Origin: Arcuatula senhousia
Lineage: Eukaryota > Mollusca > Bivalvia > Mytilida > Mytilidae
Length of the DNA stretch: 64,000 nucleotides
Direction: 5' to 3'
Assembly: GCA_963971305.1 (NCBI GenBank)
Contig: CAXARO010001032.1
Location: forward strand, 17,181 to 81,180
Part shown: in pieces, positions 34,481 through 45,844 of the stretch
Position numbering within the stretch: the first letter of the stretch is position 1
How the letters are laid out: every line of letters begins with the position of its first letter
Notes under the pieces: generated by a model
Databases searched by the model: none
What the model was told of the DNA's origin: nothing
Seen by the model: the letters and a program-made list of their open reading frames with translations, nothing else
Translations under genes and position numbers: made by a program

Positions 34481-36675
34481 TGATAGAAGTTTCAGAAATT
34501 GTTTAACTGATTGTGTACATGAAATGACTTTAGTTTTAAAAACTTGGGTTTTAGCTTCCTGAAATTACATGTGAAAAATGCCTGTTTTTTGTTTTGTTTT
34601 TTGTCTTAAGGTATGATCGAATTACTAGTAGTCAGTCATTTATTATCAACCTTTTTCATATGGACTTTTGCATAATAATATTTTCCTATCTGATACTGTG
34701 GGTAAAAAGTCTTTTTACTTTACAAACTATCTAAATAATTTCAATTTTTTTCAGGGGAATTTTGTGTTAAATGTGATAACAAAAATGTTGTCGTTTTTAC
34801 CAACTTATATCGATATTTCTCATTTAACCCGACCATAATCGTATGGTCCGACCAAATGAGTATACTCATGTGTCACGTATGGTCCGGATACTCATATGGT
34901 CCGGAATATTAACATTGTTGTTGTTAACATCAAATTTGAAGGCAATAAAATCCAGACTTCATTTTTTTTTACTCTAGATATGGTGTCAATCAAATGCGGA
35001 TTCTCAAAAATTCAATAGAAGTGTTGGATATTCTCTATCCGTAATCATTTTCATCTTGCAATAGCATAAAGATCTTTTATTTTTCACCACTATGCACTTT
35101 AATTCCTAATGCACAATCAAAATCCACTCTGGCATAGTTGTTACAAGTACTTTATTAATAAGTTTCTTGCAGAGTGTAAAGCAGGGTTTATTTGTTTGTG
35201 GTTGAACAGATTCTTTGTATTCTCAAAGCCTGGTTATTTTGAATAATGTGATAGCCTGATATGCTTCTCAAAGTTACCGGTACGACGTTAATATCAATAA
35301 TATCGCTTCTAAAAATATATTTTGTGTTTTAAAACATGAAAGAAAGTTTGAAAATTAAATTTGGGGCAAATATCTACTAGCAACGAAATTTATTTGCGCT
35401 TTAAAGTTTTCATTAACTTAAATTAAATTGTACATTGCATATCGATGAAGTAAATATTGTCAACGTCATTATTCAAAATTTTGAGCGAAAAGTGATGCGC
35501 TCATATGTGCCTTTTCAGAATCAACCACATCATTCACAGCGTCGTTTGCTCAAATTGAATTTGGAGTATATGAAAGAGTTTTTATTATTATCAAGTTTAA
35601 TAAACATTTCTCCCTTTTTTTCCTTTCAAATGAAGAAAATTGTGCTGTGCTCATAGCTAGGCAATGCTTAAATCATATTGAACCGAATTCGTGCTCGTTG
35701 GGAGTAAAGTTTTAACTTACTAGCCAACAGTTGTACGTATCTGAATCAAATGAAACTTTTTACAAAACAAAACAACATAAGTACAAAACTACCGAACTTG
35801 AATGGTCAACTTCATAGTCCAGAGAAAATGACAAAAACGAATCAGTCATACCGGAGAATTGGTGGATCGCAATGGTCCTGACTTGGTACAGGCATTTCAA
35901 ACGAAATGGTGGGTTAAACCAGGTTTTATGGCGCCAAACCTCCCTCTTCCATTGCGATCTTCAAGTCCATAATATATATAGTTGCATAGAATAGTGTGAC
36001 ACTGTAAAGTTTGCTTAATCCATAATATATAGTTACGTAAAATAGTGTGACACTGTAAAATTTTATTGGAATTTTATTGGAATAAGATGAAATTCACAAT
36101 ACTGAAAAAAGAAAAACAAATGCTTATATATAATGGGCGGATATGTTTGAAAAATATGAATACATAAACAAAGGGATTATTTATTTTAAAAAATGTTCAA
36201 TCATTAAGCGATTAGAATGTCCCAAAGATCTACACACATTTTTGTTGTTGCTAATAAATCTCATACTTTCAAAGTAAGCAAAGGTATAGTGTAACAATAC
36301 AAATCTTATTTGTTTCCTTCAGCAACGTGTTACAGAGTTTAACGTTTTACGAATAAGTAAATTAGAAAATTATTATTATCAAAAATTTATTAGTTAAACC
36401 TAAAAAAGTGTTTGTGCCTCATTCACCTATGATCAGCTAATAAATATCCTGTTAAAACCATTTCTGTTTGTTAATAGTTTTAATGCCTATATTCTTAGTA
36501 GTATAGAGATGTCAATGAAAACAATAATTGTAATTTAATGCCGAATATGCATATTGAGATGGGGTAATCTTTAAATCAAACAACTGGAAGATAAAACACA
36601 AAAAGTAATTAAAGATATAACACAGCGTCCAAAAAAAGGGAAACATTAAACGAAATACGTGAGCCACTGCTATAC
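34481..36675. other. Intergenic stretch
   Basis: No gene. Includes three near-copies of TATGGTCCG within 34840-34915 and a two-copy duplication of roughly 58 bp at 35970-36060 (AATAGTGTGACACTGTAAA). Otherwise AT-rich. Confidence 0.4.
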
Positions 36676-36912
36676 CGCTCAGTATACCCCCTTTACCCCC
36701 TTAATTGACTAAGCCAGTAAACAGGAAGTAGATATTTGATGGGCTTAATTATGTTATTTCCAATAATGGGTTTCAAACTGAAATGATATACCAAATAACA
36801 AGTCCCTGTGATAAGAAGTTGCTGAGAAAACTGTTACGAAAATTATTCTGTGGAAAGACGGACGGACAGAGGTAAACCAGTATACTCCCCTTTTCTCGAA
36901 GCGGGGTTATAA
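36676..36912 (+). mobile_element. Short Helentron-like non-autonomous element
   Basis: One repeat unit (CCAGTAAACAGGAAGTAG from about 36713, ending TGTTACGAAAATTATTC), then GACGGACGGAC, then a terminal hairpin near 36885-36912 (ACTCCCC and GCGGGGTTATAA). The left boundary (CAGTATACCCCC, about 36675) resembles the hairpin arm. Same unit type as 8964-9789 and the Helentron, reduced to a single repeat. Confidence 0.6.
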
Positions 36913-37450
36913 CAAAACGATAATAATAAAAAGGAGACCAACGCCAGCATCATGGATATCGACCATGGGCAGTTCAAAAATGAATAAGAATGTTATGACT
37001 CACACTACACACATAGGAAAAAAACAATCAGGATGTCATAGTAACTATATTTAAATATTAATTTTGTTCAAATACTATTTACTCATATTTAGGTTGCAGA
37101 ACACTGCATACAAAGTTACATTTACACAATACAAGACACAATATATAATAGACATGAGTAACAAGCAACATATTTGTGTACATTGTACCTTCTACCTTTG
37201 AAACTCACATTTCCATCTCTATAGTGTCACATAAGACATGAGTAACAATGCACACACATAAATAAGTCTATTATTTAAGACTTAAAACTAAAATCTTTAT
37301 ATTTATTATTTGAATAGTTAATCAATTGAGATTTGATAGATGCATATATTTTACAATGCTCATCCTCTTCCAAATTACAGTTTATCTCTTTGAACCCTTT
37401 TATATCTTCCAACCTGTTTCTATGTTAAGAAAGTGACCACAACGTCTTTA
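36913..37450. other. Intergenic stretch
   Basis: AT-rich; nothing recognised. Confidence 0.3.
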
Positions 37451-37870
37451 AAATTTTGAAAAGAATTTCTCATTTCATAGTTTAGATTTGAAAGATAGAA
37501 TTCCTGTGACCCAGTTTAATTTTTTTAAAAGTTACACCAGTATTTTTTATTATTAATTGTATAATTTTCAAACTTATTTTAATTAGAATGGCAAAATTTT
37601 GAAAAGAATTTCTCATTTCATAGTTTAGATTTGAAAGATAGAATTCCTGTGACCCAGTTTAATTTTTTTTAAAGTTACACCAGTATTTTTTATTATTATT
37701 GTATAACTTTCAAACTAATTTTAATTAGAATGGCAAAAATTTGAAAAGAATTTCTCATTTCATAGTTTAGATTTGAAAGATAGAATTCCTGTGACCCAGT
37801 TTATTAGTTACACCAGTATTTTTTATTATTAATTGTATGATGTTTCAAACTTATTTTAATTAGAATGGCA
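37451..37870 (+). repeat. Three-copy tandem repeat of about 142 bp
   Basis: Units start near 37451, 37593 and 37735, each with GAATTTCTCATTTCATAG and ATTCCTGTGACCCAGTTTA. Copies are highly alike, differing mainly by small gaps in A/T runs. No known element assigned. Confidence 0.85.
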
Positions 37871-38279
37871 ATCTTCTTTGGAAGACTTATTTCGCCTCTT
37901 TCATGAAATATTCGATAAAATGTAAGTTGATGAGTTACGGTCAAAACATCATTTTACACCAATTAGTACTATAAATATGAGAAAAGTACATGTCAAATAG
38001 CAGGAGATAAGAACATGAAGTGTGCTGGATTTCTGCGACGTAAATTCTCATGACGCCGCACCATGACGGATTCCTATAATGTGGCTTGCAAATAAAATGC
38101 GGCTGACAACTAAATGCCCAAATATTTATAGAACTTTATTGGTAAAATTTTGTTGGTGTCTTCTTTTTTTTTTTTCTTTCGATTATGTAATCAGCGACTA
38201 CGGAGCTTGCGATTCTGGCGTAAAGTAAATACTCAGCATATAAAACAATCAAAATGGCTTAAGATGGCGGCAATCATCC

Positions 38280-38597
38280 ATCATAATATGGAACGCCTGA
38301 CCACTGACGATAGTGTACAAACGTTTGTGGAGGGTCGCGCTTTGTGCACGTAAAAGTCCCTTTGTAGACAGCCAAGCAGTGTATCACATTATCACAATTT
38401 TACGCTCATTACAAAACCCATCTTCCATTCATCTTCAAAATGAATGGTATCTACTGTTCTTTTGTTTCCTACTAGCCCAATAGTTCTCATCATCTTCATT
38501 TCACGTTAAATTCAATATTATCTTTTTCATCTCCCTTATATTTTCTATAGCGTTGCTCTGGCGTAAACGCGAACTTGGTCCCTCACTCACTCATGGT
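38280..38597 (+). mobile_element. Diverged SINE-like copy, type B
   Basis: Phrases such as GGAACGCCTGACCACTGACG, GTGCACGTAAAAGTCCCTTT, GACAGCCAAGCAGTG and the tail CCCTCACTCACTCATGG follow the order of the type B copy at 18870-19365 (complement). Heavily mutated. Confidence 0.65.
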
Positions 38598-39070
38598 GTC
38601 CATGGTAACCGAAAATCTTTTTAATGCTAAAATATCGTGATTAATGATGGTGTAACTTTTGGGGGATAAAATCTAGGTCAGATGTTGTAGATTATTAAAC
38701 AATACTAAATCATAATAACAATCTACGTACCATTTAAAACCATATCAAAGCTTTTATCAAAATTAAAAATAAAAACATTAGAAAAATTGTGGGAATTAAA
38801 TCAACAGAGTTCTATTGCTGTTTTTACATTTTGTACCAATTGCAACCAGAGTTGCTAAGTCTGCTATATGCTGGTTTTTTTTCGTAAAGACTATACAGGT
38901 ATCACTGGAATAACTTACAAAAATATTGAGATTTATAGCATTTTTCATATTTTCATGTTACCATTTACATCGCTTAGCAGCCGATTAAAAGCTATTACCT
39001 CAACAACTTTTACCAAATAAATTCTAACTAAATAAAAATTATTTTACCCTATTTCAACATATAACTTTAT
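38598..39070. other. Intergenic stretch
   Basis: Nothing recognised. Confidence 0.3.
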
Positions 39071-39284
39071 ATACTGTGGTTTCATTATTATTCGTGGGGT
39101 ATCGATTTTCGTGGTTTTCGTGGGTAGCCTTGAACCACGAAATTTGATATCCCACGAAAATGAAATGTAACATTGGTGTGTATGCTGCAGATTTAAGAAC
39201 CACGAATTCAAGAATCCACGAACTGATACTTTTTCACCAAACCAAGAAAATTGGTACCCACGAAAATAAATGAATCCACAGTAT
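39071..39284. mobile_element. Palindromic MITE
   Basis: About 214 bp with inverted ends ATACTGTGG and CCACAGTAT and long complementary interior segments rich in TTTTCGTGG and CCACGAAAA. It is non-coding. Elements of this look are frequent in bivalve genomes. Confidence 0.8.
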
Positions 39285-39513
39285 CCTGCACCTAAAATAT
39301 CCTGAAAACGTGTATATTTTGGAAGTGGCCATGGCAACCATCAACTTTAATTTTTCAACATTTGCCCTAAAAATGAAACTATCATCTTCCAAGCCCAAAA
39401 AGGTATAATATGTTGGTAATCCTTTAACATTTGGTTGCATGCAAGTAAAAACAAAAGACACCATTTTGAAACATATTTTCTCTAAAAAATACCCGAACGG
39501 TTATAATGAGAGT

Positions 39514-40190
39514 TTACAAATTACAAATTTTGCAGTTTTTATTTTTTGGAATCCCCATTTTACTACTCTTTCCTCTCCCTAATATTGGAACCGTACTAAA
39601 ATGCCCCTTTTTCTTCTTAATTATATTACTTATATCAATAGGTTCAGTGTAAAATAGCTCTATTTTAAGAGATGAGCTCTGAAAAGCTTGAACCTCAAAG
39701 ATGTCTCCAGATTTTTCATGTAGGAAAATAAAAGGATTTTTAAAAATGTTCAGCGATATCAATCGCTCCTTGCAAAATGTGTCAGTTTCAGACATATGAG
39801 GGGTCAAAATAACTGTAACATAATGAACTTTATAGTGACAGTAAAAATCAGCAAAATAAAGATTCAAGTTAGGAGTGAATAATTCAGTAGCTTCTACATG
39901 AAGACGAACGGGTCCAAATAGGGAACTTGGAAGGGGTTCCATGGTAGACAAATTTAACGCAGTGTTGAAGAACAGTCCATCGATCCGTCCATTGATCACC
40001 GAGGAAGGATCCCCATTAAAATCCTTCTTATAAGGCTTCATTATACTATTATGATTTTCCTTAATGGACTGAAAATACATTTTAGATTTGTTCCTGTAAA
40101 AATAATCGATTGGATACAATTTAGCATTTAGGCCCTGTATGAAGTCCACAGTTTTGTCAAGAAGCTGTATATATTCTACTTTTGAATAAC
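39514..40190 (-). CDS. PHYHIP-like gene, exon 4 (conserved domain and stop)
   Basis: Acceptor TTTATTTTGTAG at 40191-40202. Opens with the last two bases of a Gly codon, then YSKVEYIQLLDKTV, IDYFYRNKSKMYF, GRIDGLFFNTALN, FGPVRLHVEATELF and NLYFADFYCHY. This is the whole family-defining part. The frame is clean to the stop at 39514. Confidence 0.88.
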
Positions 40191-43100
40191 CTACAAAATA
40201 AAGAACGTTGTTAGTTAAGGTTTGGTTTTGAATGTCAAAAGTTAAAACATTTTTATTCAGTAGAGCGTTAGATATGGTTAAAACCGAAGTGATAATAATG
40301 GTTTAAAATGTATTTATTGACACTTTTATAAGCATTAGACGAGTACTATATATCTTGTTTTGTTTTTGTAACAATATTGCCGAAATGAATGTCGAACAGG
40401 AAAAGAAAATTCAAGGAGAAGACATATCGAAGAAAATTGAATACCACCAAAGGTCTTGGCTCGGAACAGGCTTGGAAAGGAAAGAGACAAAGTTTGTACC
40501 CATTAAAATGCTAACCTATTGTTGAAAAATCTTTCCTTTAAAAAAGACAATAATGATTCGCTTTTGAGCAAATTGTTACAAGAAAACCTCTACGTTTATG
40601 ATATATTTTACGTCTTACATTAAAATAATTGTATCTAATACACAGCGAAAAGACAAGATATGATAAGTACTTAATTTGTTCCTCTAATTTTTCATTTTTT
40701 TTAAGCAATTGAACTGAGCTTAAACTATTCTAGATCAATTCTTACATGAACAAGGAATTGTTAATAACATTTATTTTAACTAAATCTTGTTTATTACGTC
40801 ATAGTGACGTCATCAAATTATGTGAAAGTGGCATTTTTGTGAAAAAAAGTTAAAATCATGCAAATTTTGAGTAGTTTTTGACAAATTTAACAATGAGCCA
40901 CACAGAGTACCATAAAGATATTTTTGTGGTTTGTTCCTATAATAATTATGATTATTGACATAAATTATTGTGGTGGTACTCTGTGTGGCTCAGGCATGGG
41001 GTAATGCAAATGTGTAATGGTAATGCATTGCAATGCATTACATCTTTTTCAAGTAGTTCAATGTAATGTGTAATGCACCATTTTATGCATTACATGTAAT
41101 GGTAATTCAATGCATTTCTTTCTCAAAAATGCATGGAATTCATGAATAAGAAATGAATTACATTGCATTACTTTTATTATATGTGAAAATGAAGAAGTGT
41201 CAGTAAAATTTTCAACATTTAATAGCAGGTTTATAAAATTATGAAATCATTAAACTGTTTGTTCTAAAAAAACAAATTGAAGTGAAGCCATACAAACACA
41301 AAATAAATAAATATTTTCTTTTGACACTGTTGTAAAAACAACTTAATCAGAGTGTCAAAACAACTCTTCTGTCAAAATTAAATGGCTTCAAGTCAAAAAT
41401 ATTGATTTGATTATTTATTTTTATTTATCATGTTTATAGTATATATCTTGAACAGAAGACAATTGAACATGAACCAAGAGAGTTGAATTAGCAAATAAAT
41501 TTCAAATTACCCAACAAAATATGCTAAAATGAAATATTCCTAATTCAGTAATTTTATGTAAACTTTCTTGACAAAAATGATAAAATCTTTGAAATTATTT
41601 AAAAAATGCTTTAAATTCAACTTTGATTAACAATCTTATTTTTGTACAGATCACAAGCTAGCTTTCCAACAAACTATGCCTATTTATGATCTAATCTTCT
41701 TCAATAAATGAGTAATGAACATATTTTGCTTTTTATGAACAATATTCTTTAATATATGAGTTATAAACATATATTTTTTAACTCCTGTAACGGCTGTTTT
41801 CCATACAATTGTTTTGGTCATGGCGGGATGTATAAAAAATATACATTAAAAAAGACGTTTTAGATTAGTTTAGTTTGAAACAAACAAAGTTCTTGCTTAG
41901 CAACTTTTTTACGTTTCTGTTTTGTTTTTGTGCCAAGACATACAATGTATCAGCGTAGAAAAGTTTATGAAGTTCTGACTTTAAGTTTTCATTAGAAATC
42001 TTTTAAAACAAAGTTAACCTTGTTATGATGGATGCTGGGAAAAGTTAACGGAACATAAAAATGTAATGGTAATTCAATGCATTACTTAGCTAAAGTAATG
42101 ATAATTCAATGCATTTCTTTTAAAATCCTTGTAATGGTAACGGTAATTCAATGCGATTTTTCTCAAAGTAATGGTAATTCAATGCATTACATTGCAATAA
42201 AATTCGCCCCATGCCTTGTGTGGCTCATACTTGAATTTTCTGAAAACTACTTTAAAATTGAAGGATTTTTTTACAGTTTATCACCAAATCATAATTTTTA
42301 AGCCACTTTGGGTAACTATTTTAACATCATAATGGACGACTTTAAACAAAATCATGCTGATATAGTGAAGTTTAACTAATTTAAAGCATATACATGTATC
42401 GCATACTTTTAGCTCATTTTAATTATTTCAAAATTTGGGGGCAAAATTGGGCCCTTATCATACCTTGTCCTTTAATACATGTACATGTTCGAATATCAGA
42501 CGTATTCTTTATTATTAATAACTTTAGTAGTGCAATTTGATGAGGTTGAAAAATTTGATGACAACAACAACGTTATAGAAGTTTGAATATAAAGTGTTAG
42601 AATACGTAAATCGATAGCTATACACTGTAGACAATTCACACTATGTGCCAAAGAGGTTGGGGTTTTCTTTCCAAATTAAGAAAATTTATCATTTAAAAAT
42701 GGAAATCCTCTTTTTAAACCACCGCTTCGTAACACTGTTCCTGTCGAAGTTTTCTAAGGTTTTTACTGATATTTTGTATACCACATTATCCTATAGTTCC
42801 ATATGGCGTATACCGATTTCATGCTTCTAGGTCATCTACTTCCTGTTTACAGAAAACTTATGTTATAATTGTGAAGGTGTATCACATGGGAGGATAAGCT
42901 CACAGGTATACTTGTTTTATCTATTTTATAGACATGACAGTACGATCAAAATCCAGATGCAAATCCAAATAAATATGGCAAACAAGGTGAATAAGTGATA
43001 ACTTTATTATTATGATACATTAACAGAATCCATCTGTCAAACGAAGCACTATTTTCAGAGGTCATTATCAGTATAATTCTACGAACCTGCATTGTTCTTC

Positions 43101-44781
43101 TTCTGTAACTGTATATCATATGTATATATTGGCTCACATGGTCCTAGAGACATCATTTCAGTGTTGGTTTCATTGCCTATGATACAAAACGTTCCAGTCT
43201 CATTCTCATGGAGTACGGACCCACGTATAAGTTTAACGTCCATCATTGAAGCGCAATCTAGATCAGCAGGCAGTGTGTGTGTTAATTGTTTCGAGGATAC
43301 GATGAAAAATTTTCCACCGTTTTGCTTTATATATAAAATCCATATCTTCTCCGATGGAAACTGTTCTACGCTCCTAATAATAAATTTTGACTCTAAACTG
43401 TGGTCTAACAGATTACATTGAGCCTGAAGAAAAACTCAAAATTATGAGCCTATAGTTCTTAACTAGATTTTTTCTATTCGTAGATTCATACTTTTACCGC
43501 ACAATTTAAATGTAAATTACAATCACCCTTTCTGTATGTGAATCTGACCCATTTTCTCGTGAGCGCAACATTTTGTCAACCGCTTGTTGATAGATTTTGA
43601 TGGAGCGTTGAATGAAGAAATTTTTCATTATATGAAAATTATCTTTAAATCCAACATATCTGTATGCTATACCAATATAGTATCAAGCAATTGGATATTG
43701 TGTCTTAGAAATCTTTGTTTTGTTTAAGACACATTGTATTAAGGTTTTATAACAATCGGTTAATTAGACGTTATGACATCGCATTAATATTTTGATAAGA
43801 TCGTATACATTTATTAGGTGTTGCTTACAAACCTGACTTGCATAAGTGAGTGGCACTGGTGGGATATTCCTTTTAACGAGTTCCATGCCAAGGCTTACGA
43901 CGTCACAACCGGCGGACACTAGATTAATCAAAAATTAAAAATATTGGTAAAGCTTTCTTTTTTAAAGTTTATGGCTTTATGAAGGGGAGAATTTCTATAT
44001 TAAGATTTTAATGTAGTGTTTAATGTAATAGACTTAAAAACCAATCAGTGATAATAAAATTACGTTTAAATTTTTGCATACTTTTAATTTGGCATTATCT
44101 TTAAATTCAATTGTTTCAAATGTCTTTAAACTTTTATACCTCTTCATGGTTCGTCTCAATGGTAAAGTAATGTTAAATATAGAAGAGTCTGGTTTCCCCG
44201 CCAAATTGTTGACGTTATATATCTCGGAAACAAGCACACGCACCACATCAGTTTTCTCTTTTGTCATTTGCTAAAGTGAACATTTATAGAACACTTCCAT
44301 TTGATGAATGAGTAACGATACAAGAACCCCTGGGTTTCCAGGGATGAATGTCTATTTTATATCGTTGAGTATGCATGTATTCAGGGTGAACATTAGTATT
44401 TACATATACCTAACCAGTATCCATATTACCCGTTCGAGCATACACTTACCTAGTAAAAACTTACTAACCATGTTTCCTTAAATGTTATTTACCCGAAAAT
44501 TCCTTTTGTCCAAACGCTTCAAAGTTAAAAAAGTCTCCAGACACACTTGATAACCCATAGGCTTCTAGATAGTAGGTTCCCTCGATTCTAGTAGCCAGAC
44601 TCAGCGGTAAAATAAGTTCTTCGACCATACCTCGAACAATAACCGTATAACTGTTCTTAGATTCATCTTTTGAACAAAAAAACAGCAGTAGAACATTTAT
44701 GTCTGGTGTACATGGCATTGTTACGTTGACAGTTATTCCTTGTCCTTCTTTGTCAATCTTGCCCCGTAAAAAAACCAACAT
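39514..44781 (-). CDS. PHYHIP-like gene, four exons joined in phase
   Basis: Exons 44781-44493, 43918-43833, 43423-43087 and 40190-39514 join with GT/AG introns and matching phases (1, 0, 1) to give 462 residues with a stop. The C-terminal exon is clearly the phytanoyl-CoA hydroxylase-interacting-protein domain: NLYFADFYCHY, FCKERLISLN, LFYTEPIDIS and the Cys-pair end CKICNL. Vertebrate PHYHIP is shorter (about 330 residues), with an N-terminal fibronectin-III-like domain. Exons 1-3 here are beta-rich, Cys-poor and not recognised. PHYHIP is described as interacting with the peroxisomal enzyme PHYH in vertebrates; the role here is unknown. A good acceptor (TTGTTTCAG) at 44795 means exon 1 could extend from an unseen upstream exon. 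The last intron, 2.9 kb, contains a hAT-like element. Confidence 0.8.
40893..40992. repeat. Inverted repeat (small MITE)
   Basis: Arms TGAGCCACACAGAGTACCA and TGGTACTCTGTGTGGCTCA (with a three-base insert) surround about 60 bp of AT sequence. The right arm supplied the target site for the next element. Confidence 0.75.
40991..42217. mobile_element. hAT-like non-autonomous element with 8-bp target duplication
   Basis: 1227 bp with ends CAGGCATGGGG and CCCCATGCCTT (10 of 11 complementary) and flanking 8-bp direct repeats GTGTGGCT (40983-40990 and 42218-42225), both typical of hAT transposons. Both subterminal regions consist of variations on GTAATGGTAATTCAATGCAT, a simple motif also seen in hAT MITEs. 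The middle is AT-rich and non-coding. Confidence 0.8.
43087..43423 (-). CDS. PHYHIP-like gene, exon 3
   Basis: Acceptor TTTTTCTTCAG; 337 bp, open throughout: AQCNLLDHSLESKFIIRSVE, SEKIWILYIKQNGGKFFIVS and FCIIGNETNTEMMSLG, ending KKNNAG with a donor GTTCGT. Phase 1 at the end fits exon 4 exactly. Domain not recognised; alternating hydrophobic strands suggest a beta fold. Confidence 0.75.
43833..43918 (-). CDS. PHYHIP-like gene, exon 2
   Basis: 86 bp between acceptor TTAATCTAG and donor GTTTGTAAG. Reads SAGCDVVSLGMELVKRNIPP and VPLTYASQ. Only one phase is open, and it needs a phase-1 upstream exon, which exon 1 supplies. Confidence 0.7.
44096..44279 (-). CDS. Possible extra or alternative exon
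   Basis: After acceptor CACTTTAG the frame reads MTKEKTDVVRVLVSEIYNVN and continues protein-like to about 44100, with a possible donor GTATGC. Its phase (0/0) cannot fit between exons 1 and 2 of the PHYHIP-like gene. It may be an alternative start exon, a relic, or chance. Confidence 0.3.
44493..44781 (-). CDS. PHYHIP-like gene, exon 1
   Basis: ATG at 44781 (MLVFLRGKIDKEGQG) to a donor GTAAAT after KEFS. Beta-rich: ITVNVTMPCTPDINVLLLFF and IEGTYYLEAYGLS. A mutated duplicate of its 3' half with the same donor is at 48923-49062. The start is uncertain because an acceptor precedes it at 44795. Confidence 0.65.
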
Positions 44782-44794
44782 GGTGTGTGTTCTT

Positions 44795-45844
44795 CTGAAA
44801 CAATTTTCAACTTACGGTTACATTCGAAAATTTGACATGTTGAAATCAGGTCGAGGTGAAATGACATGTATACAGTTACAAAGAAAACATTATATTTCAT
44901 TCATTGAACGATCCACTTAAATATGCTAAACGGGAAATGAATCTTCAAGCATAAAGTTTTTTTTCGTTCTTTTGAGTAGAATATTTTTTTATGATAGCAT
45001 CCAATATGGTTATTTTAGTTTTAGGTTTGTGTATGTCTTGGCATTAAAGCATTTTTTCATGTTTTTTGGCCTATAGAATGAAAACCATAGCAGAATCCGT
45101 CATTTTATTGAGCTTTTCAAAAATATTCATTAAGCTGAAGCTGGCAGATGACTCCTTAAAACTTTTGGCCCCTTATTGTCAAGTTTGGGTTTTTAGGTCT
45201 TGCAGAATAAACATTTAAAGTCCCGTGTAGGGCCCGGGTGGATAAAAGGCCCGTAGCAGAGCCTAGCTTGTCGTAAGAAGAAAATTAAACTGACCTTGTA
45301 ATGTTAACATCAAACGATTTGGTAACAGGCTGCCTTCTAACTTCTTTCACCAGTTAAAAAAAGCATTTATCTTATCAAGAAAGATTTTAACTTTCGGTTT
45401 CTCGTTTGAAAAAAAAAAGTTCCTCATATATTTCTAATACCGGTCAAAATTTTATGTATCCAACTTAAATTCTATTATTGTTATCATATTCAAACACATG
45501 TAAATTGCAAATTGAAATGTGCATACATTGATAAAGATTCAAAATTAAAATATGACTGAACAGTTTTCGAAAAATATTATTTTCTTCACTGACCTACATT
45601 GTTAAATCGATAACTCTGTATTTGAACTTCCTTTAACGTCGCTTATCAATAATTTGTTAAACATATAACAATCGAATCGATCCAGGTAATTTTTACTAAA
45701 CTCTGCACAAGATTTCTATATTATCTATTATTACTTTTCTTAAAAATCATTAAGGCTGCGCTCGTTCGAAATATGAATTGTACGTTCGTATTGAATTGTC
45801 GAACTCATGGAACTTAAACATTTTCCAATTGACACCAGTTGTAA
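44795..45844. other. Intergenic stretch with a retroposon head fragment
   Basis: Contains a 58-bp plus-strand piece of the type B head at 45222-45279 (GGGCCCGGGTGGATAAAAGG and GCCTAGCTTGTCGTAAGA). No tail follows. Nothing else recognised. Confidence 0.6.

Larger units (their letters stand above)
40191..43086 (-). other. Last intron of the PHYHIP-like gene
   Basis: 2.9 kb between donor 43086-43085 and acceptor 40192-40191. Holds a palindrome at 40893-40992 and the hAT-like element at 40991-42217; the rest is AT-rich without features. Confidence 0.6.

Noticed and set aside
34840..34915. Repeated TATGGTCCG with partial palindromes, suggesting an operator or CRISPR-like spacing
   Set aside because: Only three imperfect copies with irregular spacing, no regular spacers and a eukaryotic setting; probably local duplication.
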